DNA from: Streptomyces nitrosporeus
GTDB lineage: Bacteria; Actinomycetota; Actinomycetes; Streptomycetales; Streptomycetaceae
DNA: 64,000 nt
Assembly (NCBI RefSeq): GCF_008704555.1
Contig: NZ_CP023702.1
Location: 124,001 to 188,000, forward strand
Reading direction: 5' to 3'
The notes below the pieces were generated by a model. That model did no database searches and was not told the DNA's origin. It was given only the letters and a program-made list of their open reading frames with translations. The translations under genes were made by a program, and so were the position numbers. Shown here in pieces: positions 35,876-44,884 of this stretch. The first letter of the stretch is position 1, and the number at the start of each line of letters is the position of its first letter.

Positions 35876-35988
35876 CGCACCTCGTATCTCCCGACGGATC
35901 CTGCTCTTTGGCCCACGCAGGGCGGGCGTGACCGGTTCAATGCTGCGTGGGGCCCGGTGGGCGGAGTCCGAGAAAGAGGCGAGACGGG

Positions 35989-36501
35989 ATGCGTCCCGAA
36001 GAGTACGGCACAACCGGCGGGGACGGACTGCTGGTCCCGATGGCGTGGATGTACGCCGAGTACGTCGCGGACGGGCTGCTGGCGACCGGCGACCTGATGG
36101 ACCCGGCGACGCTGGAGTACCGGGCGGGGCGGGAGGCGCTGGCCCTGACGCTCTTCCTGTCCGACGGAGCGGTGGCCGGCGCGCTGCCCGCCGCCCGGGT
36201 GGAAGAGCTGCGGCTGCTGACGGCGTACGGCGCGGCCTGGCGGCGGTGGGTCCGCGCGGGGCTGGAGGACCGGGAGCGGGCGGCCGCCGCGGACGGTCGT
36301 CCGGCTCCCGGCCTGGACCTGGCGCGGGCGGCGTGGCGGTGGCTGGAGGAGACGGAGCTGCTGGCGGCCGACCTCGGCGCGATCGGGGCGCCGCGCCGGG
36401 AGCGGCCGGGGCGCGAGGAGGAGGACGGCGAGGTGCGGGTGTGGACGCCCGCCTGGCAGCTGGGGCTGCCGCTGGGGCATCTGGCGATCCATCTGTACTG
36501 A
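35989..36501 (+). CDS. Conserved hypothetical protein
   Basis: A 170-residue soluble, mainly helical, acidic protein with a purine-rich ribosome site (GAAAGAGG) before ATG 35989. Segments such as PMAWMYAEYVADGLLATGDLMDP and ALALTLFLSDGAV suggest amphipathic helices. I do not recognise a family. It is divergent from the mini anti-sigma gene and convergent with the LytS-type kinase gene, ending 19 bp from it. Confidence 0.7.
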   Translation: MRPEEYGTTGGDGLLVPMAWMYAEYVADGLLATGDLMDPATLEYRAGREALALTLFLSDGAVAGALPAARVEELRLLTAYGAAWRRWVRAGLEDRERAAAADGRPAPGLDLARAAWRWLEETELLAADLGAIGAPRRERPGREEEDGEVRVWTPAWQLGLPLGHLAIHLY

Positions 36502-36520
36502 CCGGTGGCGAGCGGTGTGT

Positions 36521-37708
36521 TCAGGAACCGTGCACCCCGGCACGGTACTTGGGCAGCCGGAGGGTGATCTTCATGCCCGCGCCGATCCCGGTCTCGATGA
36601 CCAGGCCGTAGTCGTCGCCGTACACCTGGCGCAGCCGCTCGTCCACGTTGAGCAGGCCGATGCCGGTGGAGGTGCCGCCTTCTCCGCGCAGGATCTGCCG
36701 CAGCCGCCCGGGGTCCATCCCGGTGCCGTCGTCCTCGATGACCACCTCGGCCTCGGCGCCCGCGTCCAGGGCGCTGATGGTGATGCGGCTGCGGCGCACC
36801 GCGCCTTCGAGGCCGTGCTTCACGGCGTTCTCCACGAGCGGCTGGAGGCAGAGGAAGGGCAGGGCGACGGGCAGCACCTCGGGGGCGACCTGGAGGGTGA
36901 CGGAGAGCCGTTCGCCGAAGCGGGCGCGCACCAGCGCCAGGTACTGGTCGATGGAGTGCAGTTCGTCGGCCAGCGTGGTGAACTCGCCGTGCCTGCGGAA
37001 CGAGTAGCGCGTGAAGTCGGCGAACTCCAGGAGGAGTTCGCGGGCCTGCTCGGGGTCGGTCCGGACGAAGGAGGCGATGGCCGCCAGCGAGTTGAAGATG
37101 AAGTGGGGTGAGATCTGGGCGCGCAGTGCCTTGATCTCGGCTTCGATCAACTGTGTGCGTGAGCGGTCGAGTTCGGCGAGTTCCAGCTGTACGCAGACCC
37201 AGCGGGCCACCTCGCCGGCCGCCCGGGCCAGGACCGCCGATTCGCGCGGCGCCCAGGCGACGAGGGTGCCGAGCACCCGGTGGTCGACGGTGAGGGGGAC
37301 GGCCACCGCCCAGCGCAACGGGCAGTCCAGGTCGGCGCATCCGGTGCGGAAGGCGGTGTCGCGTCCGCTGTCGAGGAGGCCGCGGACATGGTCCATGACG
37401 TCCTTGCCGTGGTGGTCGCCCTCGCCGTCCCAGACGAGCACCCGGTCCCGGTCGGTCAGGCACAGCGCGTCGGTGCCGAGCAGCGAGCGCAGCCGGCGGG
37501 CGGACCTGCGGGCGCTCTCCTCGGTGAGCCCGGCGCGCAGCGGGGGCGCGGCCAGGGACGCCGTGTGCAGGGTCTCGAAGGTGGCGTGCTCGACGGGTGT
37601 GCCCACGTCGCTGGTGCGTTTGGGGCGGGCGGTGCGGCCGAGCAGGAAGCCGGTCGCGAGGAGGAGCACGGCGAGCACGGTGACGGCGGCGACGCCTGCG
37701 CCGGTCAT
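36521..37708 (-). CDS. LytS/YehU-type sensor histidine kinase
   Basis: Sensor kinase of 395 residues. One N-terminal helix (AVTVLAVLLLATGFLLG) is followed by a GAF-like sensory region (residues about 45-190, with paired cysteines in GCADLDCPLRW) and the His_kinase domain with phospho-acceptor His in QISPHFIFNSLAAI, then the ATPase with LQPLVENAVKHGLEG and DDGTGMDPGRL. Last gene of a minus-strand operon that begins with its LytTR regulator and includes a solute/sodium symporter. The single helix differs from the multi-helix 5TM Lyt sensor of classical LytS. Confidence 0.92.
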   Translation of the reverse strand: MTGAGVAAVTVLAVLLLATGFLLGRTARPKRTSDVGTPVEHATFETLHTASLAAPPLRAGLTEESARRSARRLRSLLGTDALCLTDRDRVLVWDGEGDHHGKDVMDHVRGLLDSGRDTAFRTGCADLDCPLRWAVAVPLTVDHRVLGTLVAWAPRESAVLARAAGEVARWVCVQLELAELDRSRTQLIEAEIKALRAQISPHFIFNSLAAIASFVRTDPEQARELLLEFADFTRYSFRRHGEFTTLADELHSIDQYLALVRARFGERLSVTLQVAPEVLPVALPFLCLQPLVENAVKHGLEGAVRRSRITISALDAGAEAEVVIEDDGTGMDPGRLRQILRGEGGTSTGIGLLNVDERLRQVYGDDYGLVIETGIGAGMKITLRLPKYRAGVHGS

Positions 37709-37730
37709 CCGGGGTGTCCGGGGCCGTGGT

Positions 37731-39221
37731 TCATCGTTTTCTCCCCGTGGTCAGGGTCTCCGGCAGGTGGAAGCGGGACATGGCGGCGTTGGTGCCGGGC
37801 GGGATGCGCCCGGGGGTGGCGAGGGAGACCAGGACCATCGCCAGGAAGCCGACCGGTACGGACCAGACGGCGGGCCAGGCGAGCAGGGCGTGCGGCCAGC
37901 CGGGCGGGCGCACCGCGCCGCTGACGGTGATCGCGACGGAGAGCAGGGCCGAGCCGCCGCCGAGCAGCAGACCCGCGATGGCGCCGGGCGGGGTGAGCCG
38001 CCGCCACCAGATGCCCAGCACCAGGAGCGGGCAGAAGGAGGAGGCGGAGACGGCGAACGCCATGCCGACGGCGTCGGCCACCGGCACCCTGCTGACCAGG
38101 AGGGAGCCGGCGAGGGGTACCGCGATGGCGAGGACGGTGGCCAGCCGGAAGTGGCGTACGCCGCGCGAGGGCAGGACGTCCTGGGTGATCACTCCCGCGA
38201 CGGCCATGGTGAGCCCGGAGGCGGTCGAGAGGAACGCGGCGAACGCCCCGCCCGCGATCAGCGCGCCGAGCAGGTCGCCGCCGAGCCCTCCGATCACTCT
38301 GCCGGGCAGCAGCAGCACGGCGGCGTCGGCGTCACCGCCGTGGATGAGTTCGGGGGCGTAGAGCCTGCCCAGCGCTCCGTAGAGGGGGGGCAGGAGGTAG
38401 AACAGGCCGATCAGGGCGAGGACGGCGACGGTGGTGCGGCGGGCGTCGCGTCCGTTGGGGCTGGTGTAGAAGCGCACGACGACGTGCGGCAGGCCCATGG
38501 TGCCGAGGAAGGTCGCGACGATCAGGCCGTACGTCGCGTAGAGCGGGTGGTCGGCGCGGAAGGCGGATATCTGGTCGTCGAAGCTGACCCGGGGGGCGCC
38601 GTCCCCCCGCCAGGCCAGCACCAGGAAGACCATCGGGACGAGGAGGGCGGTGAGCTTCAGCCAGTACTGGAAGACCTGGACGAAGGTGATGGAGCGCATG
38701 CCGCCCGCCGCGACGGCGATCACCACCACCGAGGCCACCAGCACGTCCCCGAGCCATCCGGGGGCTCCGGTGAGGATCTTCAGGGTGAGGCCGGCGCCCT
38801 GGAGCTGCGGGACGAGGTAGACCCAGCCCGCGCCGACGACGAACACGCTGACGAGCCGGCGCACCTGCCGGGACTCCAGGCGCCCTTCGGCGAAGTCGGG
38901 CAGGGTGTACGCCCCCGAGCGGCGCAGCGGGGCGGCGACGAAGACCAGCAGGACGAGGTATCCGGCGGTGTAACCGACCGGGTACCAGAGCATGTCGGGG
39001 CCGTGCACGAGGACCAGGCCGGCGATGCCCAGGAAGGAGGCGGCGGAGAGGTACTCGCCGCTGATCGCCGCCGCGTTGAGCCGGGGCCGGACGGTGCGCG
39101 AGGCCACGTAGAAGTCGGAGGTGGTACGGGAGATGCGCAGGCCGAAGCCGCCGACGAGGACGGTGGCGAGGACGACGAGGGCGACCGCCGCCATCGACGC
39201 GGGGTGGCCGGTGATGCTCAC
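37731..39221 (-). CDS. Sodium/solute symporter (ActP/acetate permease-like)
   Basis: SSS-family carrier of 496 residues with about 13 helices. GTG 39221 overlaps the stop of the DUF485-like gene (GTGA). Hallmarks are SDFYVASRTVRPRLNAAAISGEYLSAASFLGIAGL, the GYTAGYLVLL helix, YTLPDFAEGRLES and GLPHVVVRFYTSPNGRDARRT, all typical of cation acetate symporters (ActP, MctC). Substrates of that group are acetate, pyruvate and other short monocarboxylates. The operon with LytS/LytTR resembles enterobacterial BtsSR and YpdAB, which control pyruvate uptake carriers. Confidence 0.9.
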   Translation of the reverse strand: MSITGHPASMAAVALVVLATVLVGGFGLRISRTTSDFYVASRTVRPRLNAAAISGEYLSAASFLGIAGLVLVHGPDMLWYPVGYTAGYLVLLVFVAAPLRRSGAYTLPDFAEGRLESRQVRRLVSVFVVGAGWVYLVPQLQGAGLTLKILTGAPGWLGDVLVASVVVIAVAAGGMRSITFVQVFQYWLKLTALLVPMVFLVLAWRGDGAPRVSFDDQISAFRADHPLYATYGLIVATFLGTMGLPHVVVRFYTSPNGRDARRTTVAVLALIGLFYLLPPLYGALGRLYAPELIHGGDADAAVLLLPGRVIGGLGGDLLGALIAGGAFAAFLSTASGLTMAVAGVITQDVLPSRGVRHFRLATVLAIAVPLAGSLLVSRVPVADAVGMAFAVSASSFCPLLVLGIWWRRLTPPGAIAGLLLGGGSALLSVAITVSGAVRPPGWPHALLAWPAVWSVPVGFLAMVLVSLATPGRIPPGTNAAMSRFHLPETLTTGRKR

Positions 39222-39580
39222 GGTGCGGGGCGGCCTTCCACGAGGCGGGCGAAGTCGCGCTCGTTGCGCTCGGCCCGGCGTACGTACCACCAGGCGGCCA
39301 GGGTGAGCGGCGGGTAGGTGGCGAAGCCGAGCACCGCCCAGACCACGGCGTTGCTGTGCAGGGCCTCGAAGAGCAGCGGCAGGGTTCCGGCGACCAGCGC
39401 GAGCACCGCGAAGACGGTGAGCCCCGCTCTGAGCTGACTGCGCATCAGGGACCGGACGTAGGCGGCGCCGAGCGCGGTCTGCTCGTCGATCTCCGACTGG
39501 GTGCGGTAGCGGGGCAGCGGACGGACCCTCCGGGGCTCGCCCGTGACCACCTCGCGCCGGGGCGTGCTCTCCTGGGACAT
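39218..39580 (-). CDS. DUF485-like small membrane subunit
   Basis: A 120-residue protein with two helices (LTVFAVLALVAGTLPLLFEAL and AVVWAVLGFATYPPLTLAAWW) and charged ends. A small two-helix protein directly before an SSS permease is the rule for actP-type operons (DUF485, YjcH). Its stop overlaps the symporter start. It probably assists assembly or activity of the carrier. Confidence 0.8.
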   Translation of the reverse strand: MSQESTPRREVVTGEPRRVRPLPRYRTQSEIDEQTALGAAYVRSLMRSQLRAGLTVFAVLALVAGTLPLLFEALHSNAVVWAVLGFATYPPLTLAAWWYVRRAERNERDFARLVEGRPAP

Positions 39581-39635
39581 GCGCCCGGAGTCTAGTGCCT
39601 CGGCCGGGCCCGGCCGGTGAGGGGGCCGGACCGGG

Positions 39636-40388
39636 TCAGCGGCCGGTCTGCCGCATCAGGAGGTCGCGCAGCGCGCGGCTGTGGCGGCGGCTCACGGCGA
39701 GTTCCGCGCCGGCGATGCGGACGCTCATGCTGCCCGCGTCGAGCCGGAGCTCGTCGATGCGGCCCAGGGCGACGAGGTGGCGGCGGTGGATGCGTACGAA
39801 GCCGCGGGGGCGCCAGCGTTCCTCGAGGGTGGTGAGCGGGATCCGTACGAGGTGGCTGCCTGCGGCGGTGTGCAGCCGGGCGTAGTCGCCCTGCGCCTCG
39901 GCGTAGGCGATGTCCTCGACCGGGACGAAGCGGATCACGCCGCCGAGTTCGACCGCGATCTGGTCGGCCGCGGTGTCGTGGACGGACGCGGAGCGGTCGC
40001 CGACCTGTTCGGCGACCCGGCGGACGGCTTCGGCCAGGCGTTCGCGGCGGACCGGTTTGAGCACGTAGTCGACGGCCTTGAGGTCGAAGGCGTGCACCGC
40101 GAATCCCTCGTGGGCGGTGACGAACACGATGAGCGGGGGTGCGGCGAACCCGGCGAGGAGCTGGGCCACGTCGAGTCCGGTCAGGCCCGCCATGTGGATG
40201 TCCAGGAAGACGACGTCGATGGCCGAGGGGTCGTCGGGGCCCGCGTCGACGGCGCCGCCGATGCGGCGCAGTGCCTCGGTGGCGCCGGTGGCGCCCTCGG
40301 CGCTGCGGATCCGGGGATCGGCGCGCAGCAGGTAGAGGAGTTCCTCCAGGGCGGGTTCTTCGTCGTCGACGGCCAGTACGCGCAGCAT
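39636..40388 (-). CDS. LytTR-family response regulator
   Basis: Response regulator of 250 residues. The receiver (residues 1-125) has VLAVDDEEPALEELLYLL, phospho-acceptor Asp in VVFLDIHMAGLTGLDVA and the Lys in YVLKPVRRERL. The C-terminal LytTR DNA-binding domain has IAYAEAQGDYARLHT, RIPLTTLEERW and FVRIHRRHLVALGRI. It is the first gene of the operon LytTR-DUF485-symporter-LytS and should pair with that kinase to control the carrier. The GC-rich gap before it (40389-40492) shows no obvious direct repeat. Confidence 0.94.
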   Translation of the reverse strand: MLRVLAVDDEEPALEELLYLLRADPRIRSAEGATGATEALRRIGGAVDAGPDDPSAIDVVFLDIHMAGLTGLDVAQLLAGFAAPPLIVFVTAHEGFAVHAFDLKAVDYVLKPVRRERLAEAVRRVAEQVGDRSASVHDTAADQIAVELGGVIRFVPVEDIAYAEAQGDYARLHTAAGSHLVRIPLTTLEERWRPRGFVRIHRRHLVALGRIDELRLDAGSMSVRIAGAELAVSRRHSRALRDLLMRQTGR

Positions 40389-40492
40389 GGCGGGAGTTTA
40401 GGGGGTGGCGCCGGGAATGGCTGCCCTCCGTTTCCGGGAAGTGCGGCGGGCGGGTGCGGTCGCCGTGCCGGCGGCCCGGCGCCGCCGCCCCG

Positions 40493-41380
40493 TCATGGTG
40501 CCCCGGGCGGTCCGTCCAGCCGGTAGACGCGTCGCGCGGTGGTGGCGAACACGGCCCGCCGCTCGTCCTCGCCCAGGTGGGAGGTCAGCGTGCGGGCGGT
40601 ATCGAGGACACCGGCGTACGGTGCGGCGAGCCGGCAGACCGGCCAGTCGGAGCCGAACATCAGCCGGCCGGGTCCGAACGCGTCGAGGACCACGTCCGTG
40701 TAGGGGCGCAGGTCCGCGGGTGACGCGCTTGGGGGACCGGCTTCGGTGACCAGGCCGGAGAGCTTGCAGACGGTGTTGGGCAGGGCGGCGAGAGCCCGCA
40801 GTCCGTCGGCCCAGGGGTGGGTGCGGCCGGTGGCGACCGGCGGTTTCCCGGCGTGGTCGAGCACGAAGGTGAGTCCCGGCAGCAGCTGTGCGGCGCGGGC
40901 GGCCGCGGGGAGCTGGTGGGGGCGGACGACCAGGTCGTAGACGAGCCCGGCGTCGGCGACGGCGGCGAGGCCGCGCAGCACGTCGGGGCGCAGCAGCCAC
41001 TCGGGGTCCGGCTCGTCCTGGACCTGGTGGCGGATGCCGGCGAGCCGGTCGCCGCCGGGCAGGGCGGCGAGGGCGGCGAGGGTGCCGGCGACGTCCGGGG
41101 CGGTGAGGTCGCTCCAGCCGACGACCCCGGCGACCAGGCCGCCGCCGGCCGCGAGCGCGAGGAGTTCGGGGGTCTCCTCGGCGACGGTGACGGTCTGGAC
41201 GAGGACGGTGGCGCCCACCCCGGCGGCCCGCGCCTCGGGTTCCAGTTCGCCGAGGGTGAAGGTGCGGCGGATCGGGGCCAGTTCCTCGCCGGTGATCCAT
41301 TCCTGGTCCCGTACGGAGAGGTCCCACACATGGTGGTGGGCGTCGACGTACGGCAGCGCGGTGTCCGTCCCGGTGCTCAT
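40493..41380 (-). CDS. Amidohydrolase, L-fuconolactonase type
   Basis: TIM-barrel metal hydrolase of 295 residues. ATG 41380 overlaps the aldo/keto reductase stop by four bases. Metal-binding HxH is in VDAHHHVWDLS; the second block VVGWSDLTAPD, third FVLDHAGKPPVA and last MFGSDWPVCRL follow the amidohydrolase_2 order. Paired with an aldo/keto reductase that oxidises sugars, it fits a lactonase step such as L-fuconolactone to L-fuconate. The substrate is inferred from family and neighbour. Confidence 0.87.
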   Translation of the reverse strand: MSTGTDTALPYVDAHHHVWDLSVRDQEWITGEELAPIRRTFTLGELEPEARAAGVGATVLVQTVTVAEETPELLALAAGGGLVAGVVGWSDLTAPDVAGTLAALAALPGGDRLAGIRHQVQDEPDPEWLLRPDVLRGLAAVADAGLVYDLVVRPHQLPAAARAAQLLPGLTFVLDHAGKPPVATGRTHPWADGLRALAALPNTVCKLSGLVTEAGPPSASPADLRPYTDVVLDAFGPGRLMFGSDWPVCRLAAPYAGVLDTARTLTSHLGEDERRAVFATTARRVYRLDGPPGAP

Positions 41381-42366
41381 GCCGTCTCCTCGCCGGTGCC
41401 GCCCAGCAGCCGTTCGGCGCGCAGCTCCTCCCAGAGCGCGTCGGGGACGGGCGTACGGAGCAGGGCGGCGGCGTCGCGTATCTCCTCGGGGGAGCGGGCG
41501 CCGACGAGGACGCCGGCGACGGCCGGGTGGCCCAGCGGGTAGTGCAGGGCCGCGGCGCGGAGCGGTACCCCGTGGCGGCGGCAGACGGTCTCGATGCGCA
41601 GGGCCCGGTCCAGGAGGCGGGCGGGGGCGGCCCGGTAGTCGTAGGTGGCGCCGGGCCGCGGGTCGGCCAGCAGGCCGGAGTTGAAGACGCCGCCGACGAC
41701 GACGGAGCGGCCCCGGCTGCGGGCCTGGGGCAGCAGCGTGGTGAGGGCGCTGCGGTCCAGCAGGGTGAAGCGGCCCGCGCACAGCACGGTGTCGACGTCG
41801 GTGTCGCGCAGGAAGCGGGTGAGCATGGCGGTCTGGTTCATCCCCACGCCGATCGCGCCGACCACTCCTTCGGCGCGCAGCTCCTCCAGGGCCGGGTACC
41901 CCTCGCGGAAGGCGGCTTCCTCGTGGTTGTCGGGGTCGTGCAGGTAGACGATGTCCACACGGTCCAGGCCGAGCCGGGTGAGGCTGTCCTCGATGCTCCG
42001 GCGGACGCCGTCGGCGCTGAAGTCCCAGCGGCGGCGGTGGGTGTGCGGTACGGCGAAGCCCTCGGACGGGCCGGTCGCGGCCCGCTCCCCGGGCGGCAGC
42101 GGTTCGAGGAGCCGGCCCGCCTTGGTGGACAGTGTGTACGTGTCGCGGGGACGGCCTCGCAGGGCCTCGCCGAGCCGGCGTTCGGAGAGGCCCAGGCCGT
42201 AGTGCGGGGCGGTGTCGAAGTAGCGGACGCCTTCGTCCCACGCGGCGTCGACGGTGGCCGCCGCCCGGTCCGGGTCCACCTCGGTGAAGAGGTTGCCGAT
42301 GGCCGCCGCCCCGAAGGCGAGTTCGGTGATCTCGACCGTGCTGTCCCCGAGCCCGTTCCGCCGCAT
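41377..42366 (-). CDS. Aldo/keto reductase, L-fucose dehydrogenase type
   Basis: NAD(P)-dependent oxidoreductase of 329 residues from ATG 42366. The AKR tetrad is visible: Asp and Tyr in VRYFDTAPHYGLGLSERRLG, Lys in TLSTKAGRLL, His in VYLHDPD. C-terminal NAD-binding residues lie in GVLVGARSPEEI. The subgroup resembles D-threo-aldose 1-dehydrogenases acting on L-fucose or D-arabinose. It is the first gene of a two-gene operon with the lactonase-type gene. An inverted repeat just upstream is a candidate operator. Confidence 0.87.
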   Translation of the reverse strand: MRRNGLGDSTVEITELAFGAAAIGNLFTEVDPDRAAATVDAAWDEGVRYFDTAPHYGLGLSERRLGEALRGRPRDTYTLSTKAGRLLEPLPPGERAATGPSEGFAVPHTHRRRWDFSADGVRRSIEDSLTRLGLDRVDIVYLHDPDNHEEAAFREGYPALEELRAEGVVGAIGVGMNQTAMLTRFLRDTDVDTVLCAGRFTLLDRSALTTLLPQARSRGRSVVVGGVFNSGLLADPRPGATYDYRAAPARLLDRALRIETVCRRHGVPLRAAALHYPLGHPAVAGVLVGARSPEEIRDAAALLRTPVPDALWEELRAERLLGGTGEETA

Positions 42367-42738
42367 TGGTGCCGCCCCCGCCGATGATCGCTGTTGGTCC
42401 CCACAGCGAATATTCATCGGATCACTGGAGCACGTCAACACCTGCACCGGCCTGTCCGCCAGGAATCCGGAACGATCTGTCCGACCTATCGGGCCGGTCC
42501 GCGGCCGGGACCGGCTGGGCCGGCGCCTGGAGGCCGCGGAGTGCGTCCGCCGGTACCGCCGCCGGCCGGCCGGGGCCGGGAGGCGCCTCACCGTCTGCCA
42601 CCGGGCCGGCCCGGGCCCGCCCGCCGTACGCGAGCAGGGCGACGGCGAGCGGCTCCTCACGTCCGCTCGCGGACAGGCCGCCCGCGGATAGGCCGCCCGC
42701 CGTGGCGGACGTGCGTACGGGCGAGCGCCGCCGGGTGC
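42367..42738. other. Promoter region of the sugar-catabolic pair, no gene
   Basis: This 372-base gap separates two minus-strand genes. The 50 bases nearest the aldo/keto reductase carry an inverted repeat and an AT-rich stretch (GAATATTCATC at about 42408-42418) likely to be its promoter. I see nothing coding in the rest. Confidence 0.5.
42388..42409. promoter_or_regulatory. Inverted repeat TCGCTGT-N8-ACAGCGA
   Basis: Perfect seven-base arms at 42388-42394 and 42403-42409, starting 22 bp upstream of the aldo/keto reductase ATG. Size and place suit a GntR/IclR/LacI-type operator. No regulator gene is adjacent. Confidence 0.5.
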
Positions 42739-44805
42739 CTACCGGTCCGCGGGGAGGAGGAACTCGCACCAGACGCATTTGCCCGTGCCGCGGGCCTCCA
42801 CCCCCCAGAGGTCGGCCAGCCGGTCCACCAGCATCAGCCCGCGGCCGGACACCCCCGACTCCCCCGCCTCCCTGCGGCGCGGCAGAGCGCTGGAGCGGTC
42901 CTCGACGTCGACCCTCAGGCGCCGCTCCGGTCCGGTGAGCACCCGGATCGTGACGATGGCCCCGCCGTCGGTGTGCATCAGCGCGTTGGTGATCAGCTCG
43001 TCGGCCGCCAGCTCGACCTCGTCCGCGCACGCCCCGGCCCCCCACATGCGGACCGCCGACCTGATCGCGCGGCGGCACGAGCTGAGTGCCCCGGGGTCGT
43101 TCTGGGCGACGTGCCGCTGGAGCCTGCCGCCGGAGTGCGGGGCGTGCGGGGTGTCGCGGCGCAGCAGCAGCACGGCCACGTCGTCCTGGCCCCCGCGTTC
43201 GTCGACGACCTCGCAGAGGTGGTCGGCCAGGCGCTGGAGGTCCTGCGGCCCGTTGCCCACCAGGGACTTCAGCAGTTCCATGCCCTCGTCGAAATCGGCG
43301 CCCGGCAGCTCGACCAGCCCGTCGGTGAAGAGGATCATCGTCTGGCCCGGGTCGATGTCGATGGTGCTGACCGGATAGTCCAGCTGTCCGAACTCGGCGG
43401 AGAGCCCGAGCGGCAGCCCGCCCTCGGCGGGCAGTTTCCGGCAGTTGCCGTCGGTGTCCCGGACGAGCGGATCGACATGGCCGGCCCGCACGAGCTGCAC
43501 CACCCCCGTGGTGGTGTCGACCTCCGCGTAGGAGCAGGTGGCGAAGCGGTCGGTGTCCAGCTCGTGGAGGAAGACGGAGGCGCGGGCCATGACCGTGGCG
43601 GGCGGGTGCCCCTCGGCCGCGTAGGCGCGCAGCACGATGCGGAGCTGCCCCATCACGGCCGCCGCGTGTGTGTCGTGACCCTGCACGTCGCCGATGACGG
43701 CGCCGACCCGGCCGCCGGGCAGCGGGATGACGTCGTACCAGTCACCGCCGATGTCCCGGCCGAGCCGTGCGGCCCGGTAGCGGACGGCGACCCGGGCACC
43801 GGGCACCTCGGGGATCCGGCGGGGCAGCATCGCCTGCTGGAGCCCCTCGGCGAGGTCGTGCTCCTGCTCGTAGAGCATCGCCCGCTGGAGGCTCTGGGCG
43901 ATCGAGCTGCCGAGTGCCACCAGCAGGTTCCGCTCGTCGGCGGTGAAGCCGGCCTTGTCGCCGTACAGGAGGCCCAGGGCCCCGATGGGGCGGGCCTGGG
44001 CGACGAGCGGCAGATAGGCGGCGGCGGTGATGCCGAGGTGGCCGATGCGCTGCCACAGGGCGGGGTAGGAGGCGGCGAAGTCCTCGGCGCTCTCGATGAA
44101 GCGGGGGGTGAGGGTGCGGATCACCTCGCTCATCGGGTATGCCTCGTCCACCCGCGTGTAGCGGGTGCCGGCCACGTAGGCCCCCTCCGGCCCGTCGGCC
44201 ACCAGATGGATGCGCCCGTTCTCCAGGAGCCCCATGACCAGGCTGGTGGCGCCGAGGAGCGAGATGCTCCTGGAGTGCCTGAGGACGTCGGTGACGTCCT
44301 GGACGGTCCGGGCGTGGGCCAGCGCGACGGTCGCCCCCTGCACCAGGCTGGTCCGGCGCCGCCGCTCCTCGGCGACCGCCATCCGGGCCGCGGAGTCGGC
44401 CAGCTCCTGGTCGGCGTCGCGGACGATGCCGATGACCCGCCGGGGCCTGCCGTCGCCGTCGCGGCGGATGAACCCCTGGGTGTGGGTCCAGCGCGCCGTG
44501 CCGTCCCGCCGCAGCCGGCGGAAGTAGGCGCCGTAGGTGTCGCGTCCGTCCTCGAGGGCCTGCCTGAGCATCGCGTCGAGCCGCGCCCCCTCCTCGGCGG
44601 GGACCCGGACCGCCAGGGAGGCGGGGCGGTTGTCCCACTCCTCGGCACCGAGGTCGAACACGTCGAGGGCGGGCGCGTCCATGTGCATGAGTCCACTGGC
44701 CAGATCCCAGTCGAAGCAGCCCATTCGGTTCAGGGCGAGGCTGAGATCCGGGTGGGCGGGCCAGTCGTCCGGGAGTGACAGGGCACCCGCTACCCGATCA
44801 TCCAT
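42739..44805 (-). CDS. PAS-GAF-SpoIIE phosphatase with C-terminal RsbW-like ATPase
   Basis: Multidomain regulator of 688 residues. An N-terminal PAS fold (LALNRMGCFDWDLASGLMHMD...RRVIGIVRD, to about residue 130) is followed by a coiled linker, a GAF domain (about 150-320, ending GALGLLYGDKAGFTADERNLLVALG), the SpoIIE PP2C (about 340-550, with IGGDWYDVIPLPGGRVG, VIGDVQGHDTHAAA and GGQDDVAVLLL), and a HATPase_c_2 module (DEVELAADELITNALMHTDGG, SGRGLMLVDRLADLWG). Such proteins both dephosphorylate anti-anti-sigma factors and bind sigma or STAS partners; OsaC is of this kind. ATG 44805 is chosen; a GTG three codons earlier is possible. Confidence 0.9.
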   Translation of the reverse strand: MDDRVAGALSLPDDWPAHPDLSLALNRMGCFDWDLASGLMHMDAPALDVFDLGAEEWDNRPASLAVRVPAEEGARLDAMLRQALEDGRDTYGAYFRRLRRDGTARWTHTQGFIRRDGDGRPRRVIGIVRDADQELADSAARMAVAEERRRRTSLVQGATVALAHARTVQDVTDVLRHSRSISLLGATSLVMGLLENGRIHLVADGPEGAYVAGTRYTRVDEAYPMSEVIRTLTPRFIESAEDFAASYPALWQRIGHLGITAAAYLPLVAQARPIGALGLLYGDKAGFTADERNLLVALGSSIAQSLQRAMLYEQEHDLAEGLQQAMLPRRIPEVPGARVAVRYRAARLGRDIGGDWYDVIPLPGGRVGAVIGDVQGHDTHAAAVMGQLRIVLRAYAAEGHPPATVMARASVFLHELDTDRFATCSYAEVDTTTGVVQLVRAGHVDPLVRDTDGNCRKLPAEGGLPLGLSAEFGQLDYPVSTIDIDPGQTMILFTDGLVELPGADFDEGMELLKSLVGNGPQDLQRLADHLCEVVDERGGQDDVAVLLLRRDTPHAPHSGGRLQRHVAQNDPGALSSCRRAIRSAVRMWGAGACADEVELAADELITNALMHTDGGAIVTIRVLTGPERRLRVDVEDRSSALPRRREAGESGVSGRGLMLVDRLADLWGVEARGTGKCVWCEFLLPADR

Positions 44806-44855
44806 GCGGCACACTCTGCCATCTTTTGTCCGTGTTTTCGACTGAATCGAACCGC

Positions 44856-44884
44856 TTGAACGCGTTCAGAAATACCTCTAAGCT
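44856..44884 (+). promoter_or_regulatory. Vegetative-type promoter of the YndJ operon
   Basis: TTGAAC (44856-44861), 17 bases, then TAAGCT (44879-44884) fits the main sigma consensus. The -35 hexamer lies inside the first of two identical palindromes, so a bound regulator would block RNA polymerase. Confidence 0.6.
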
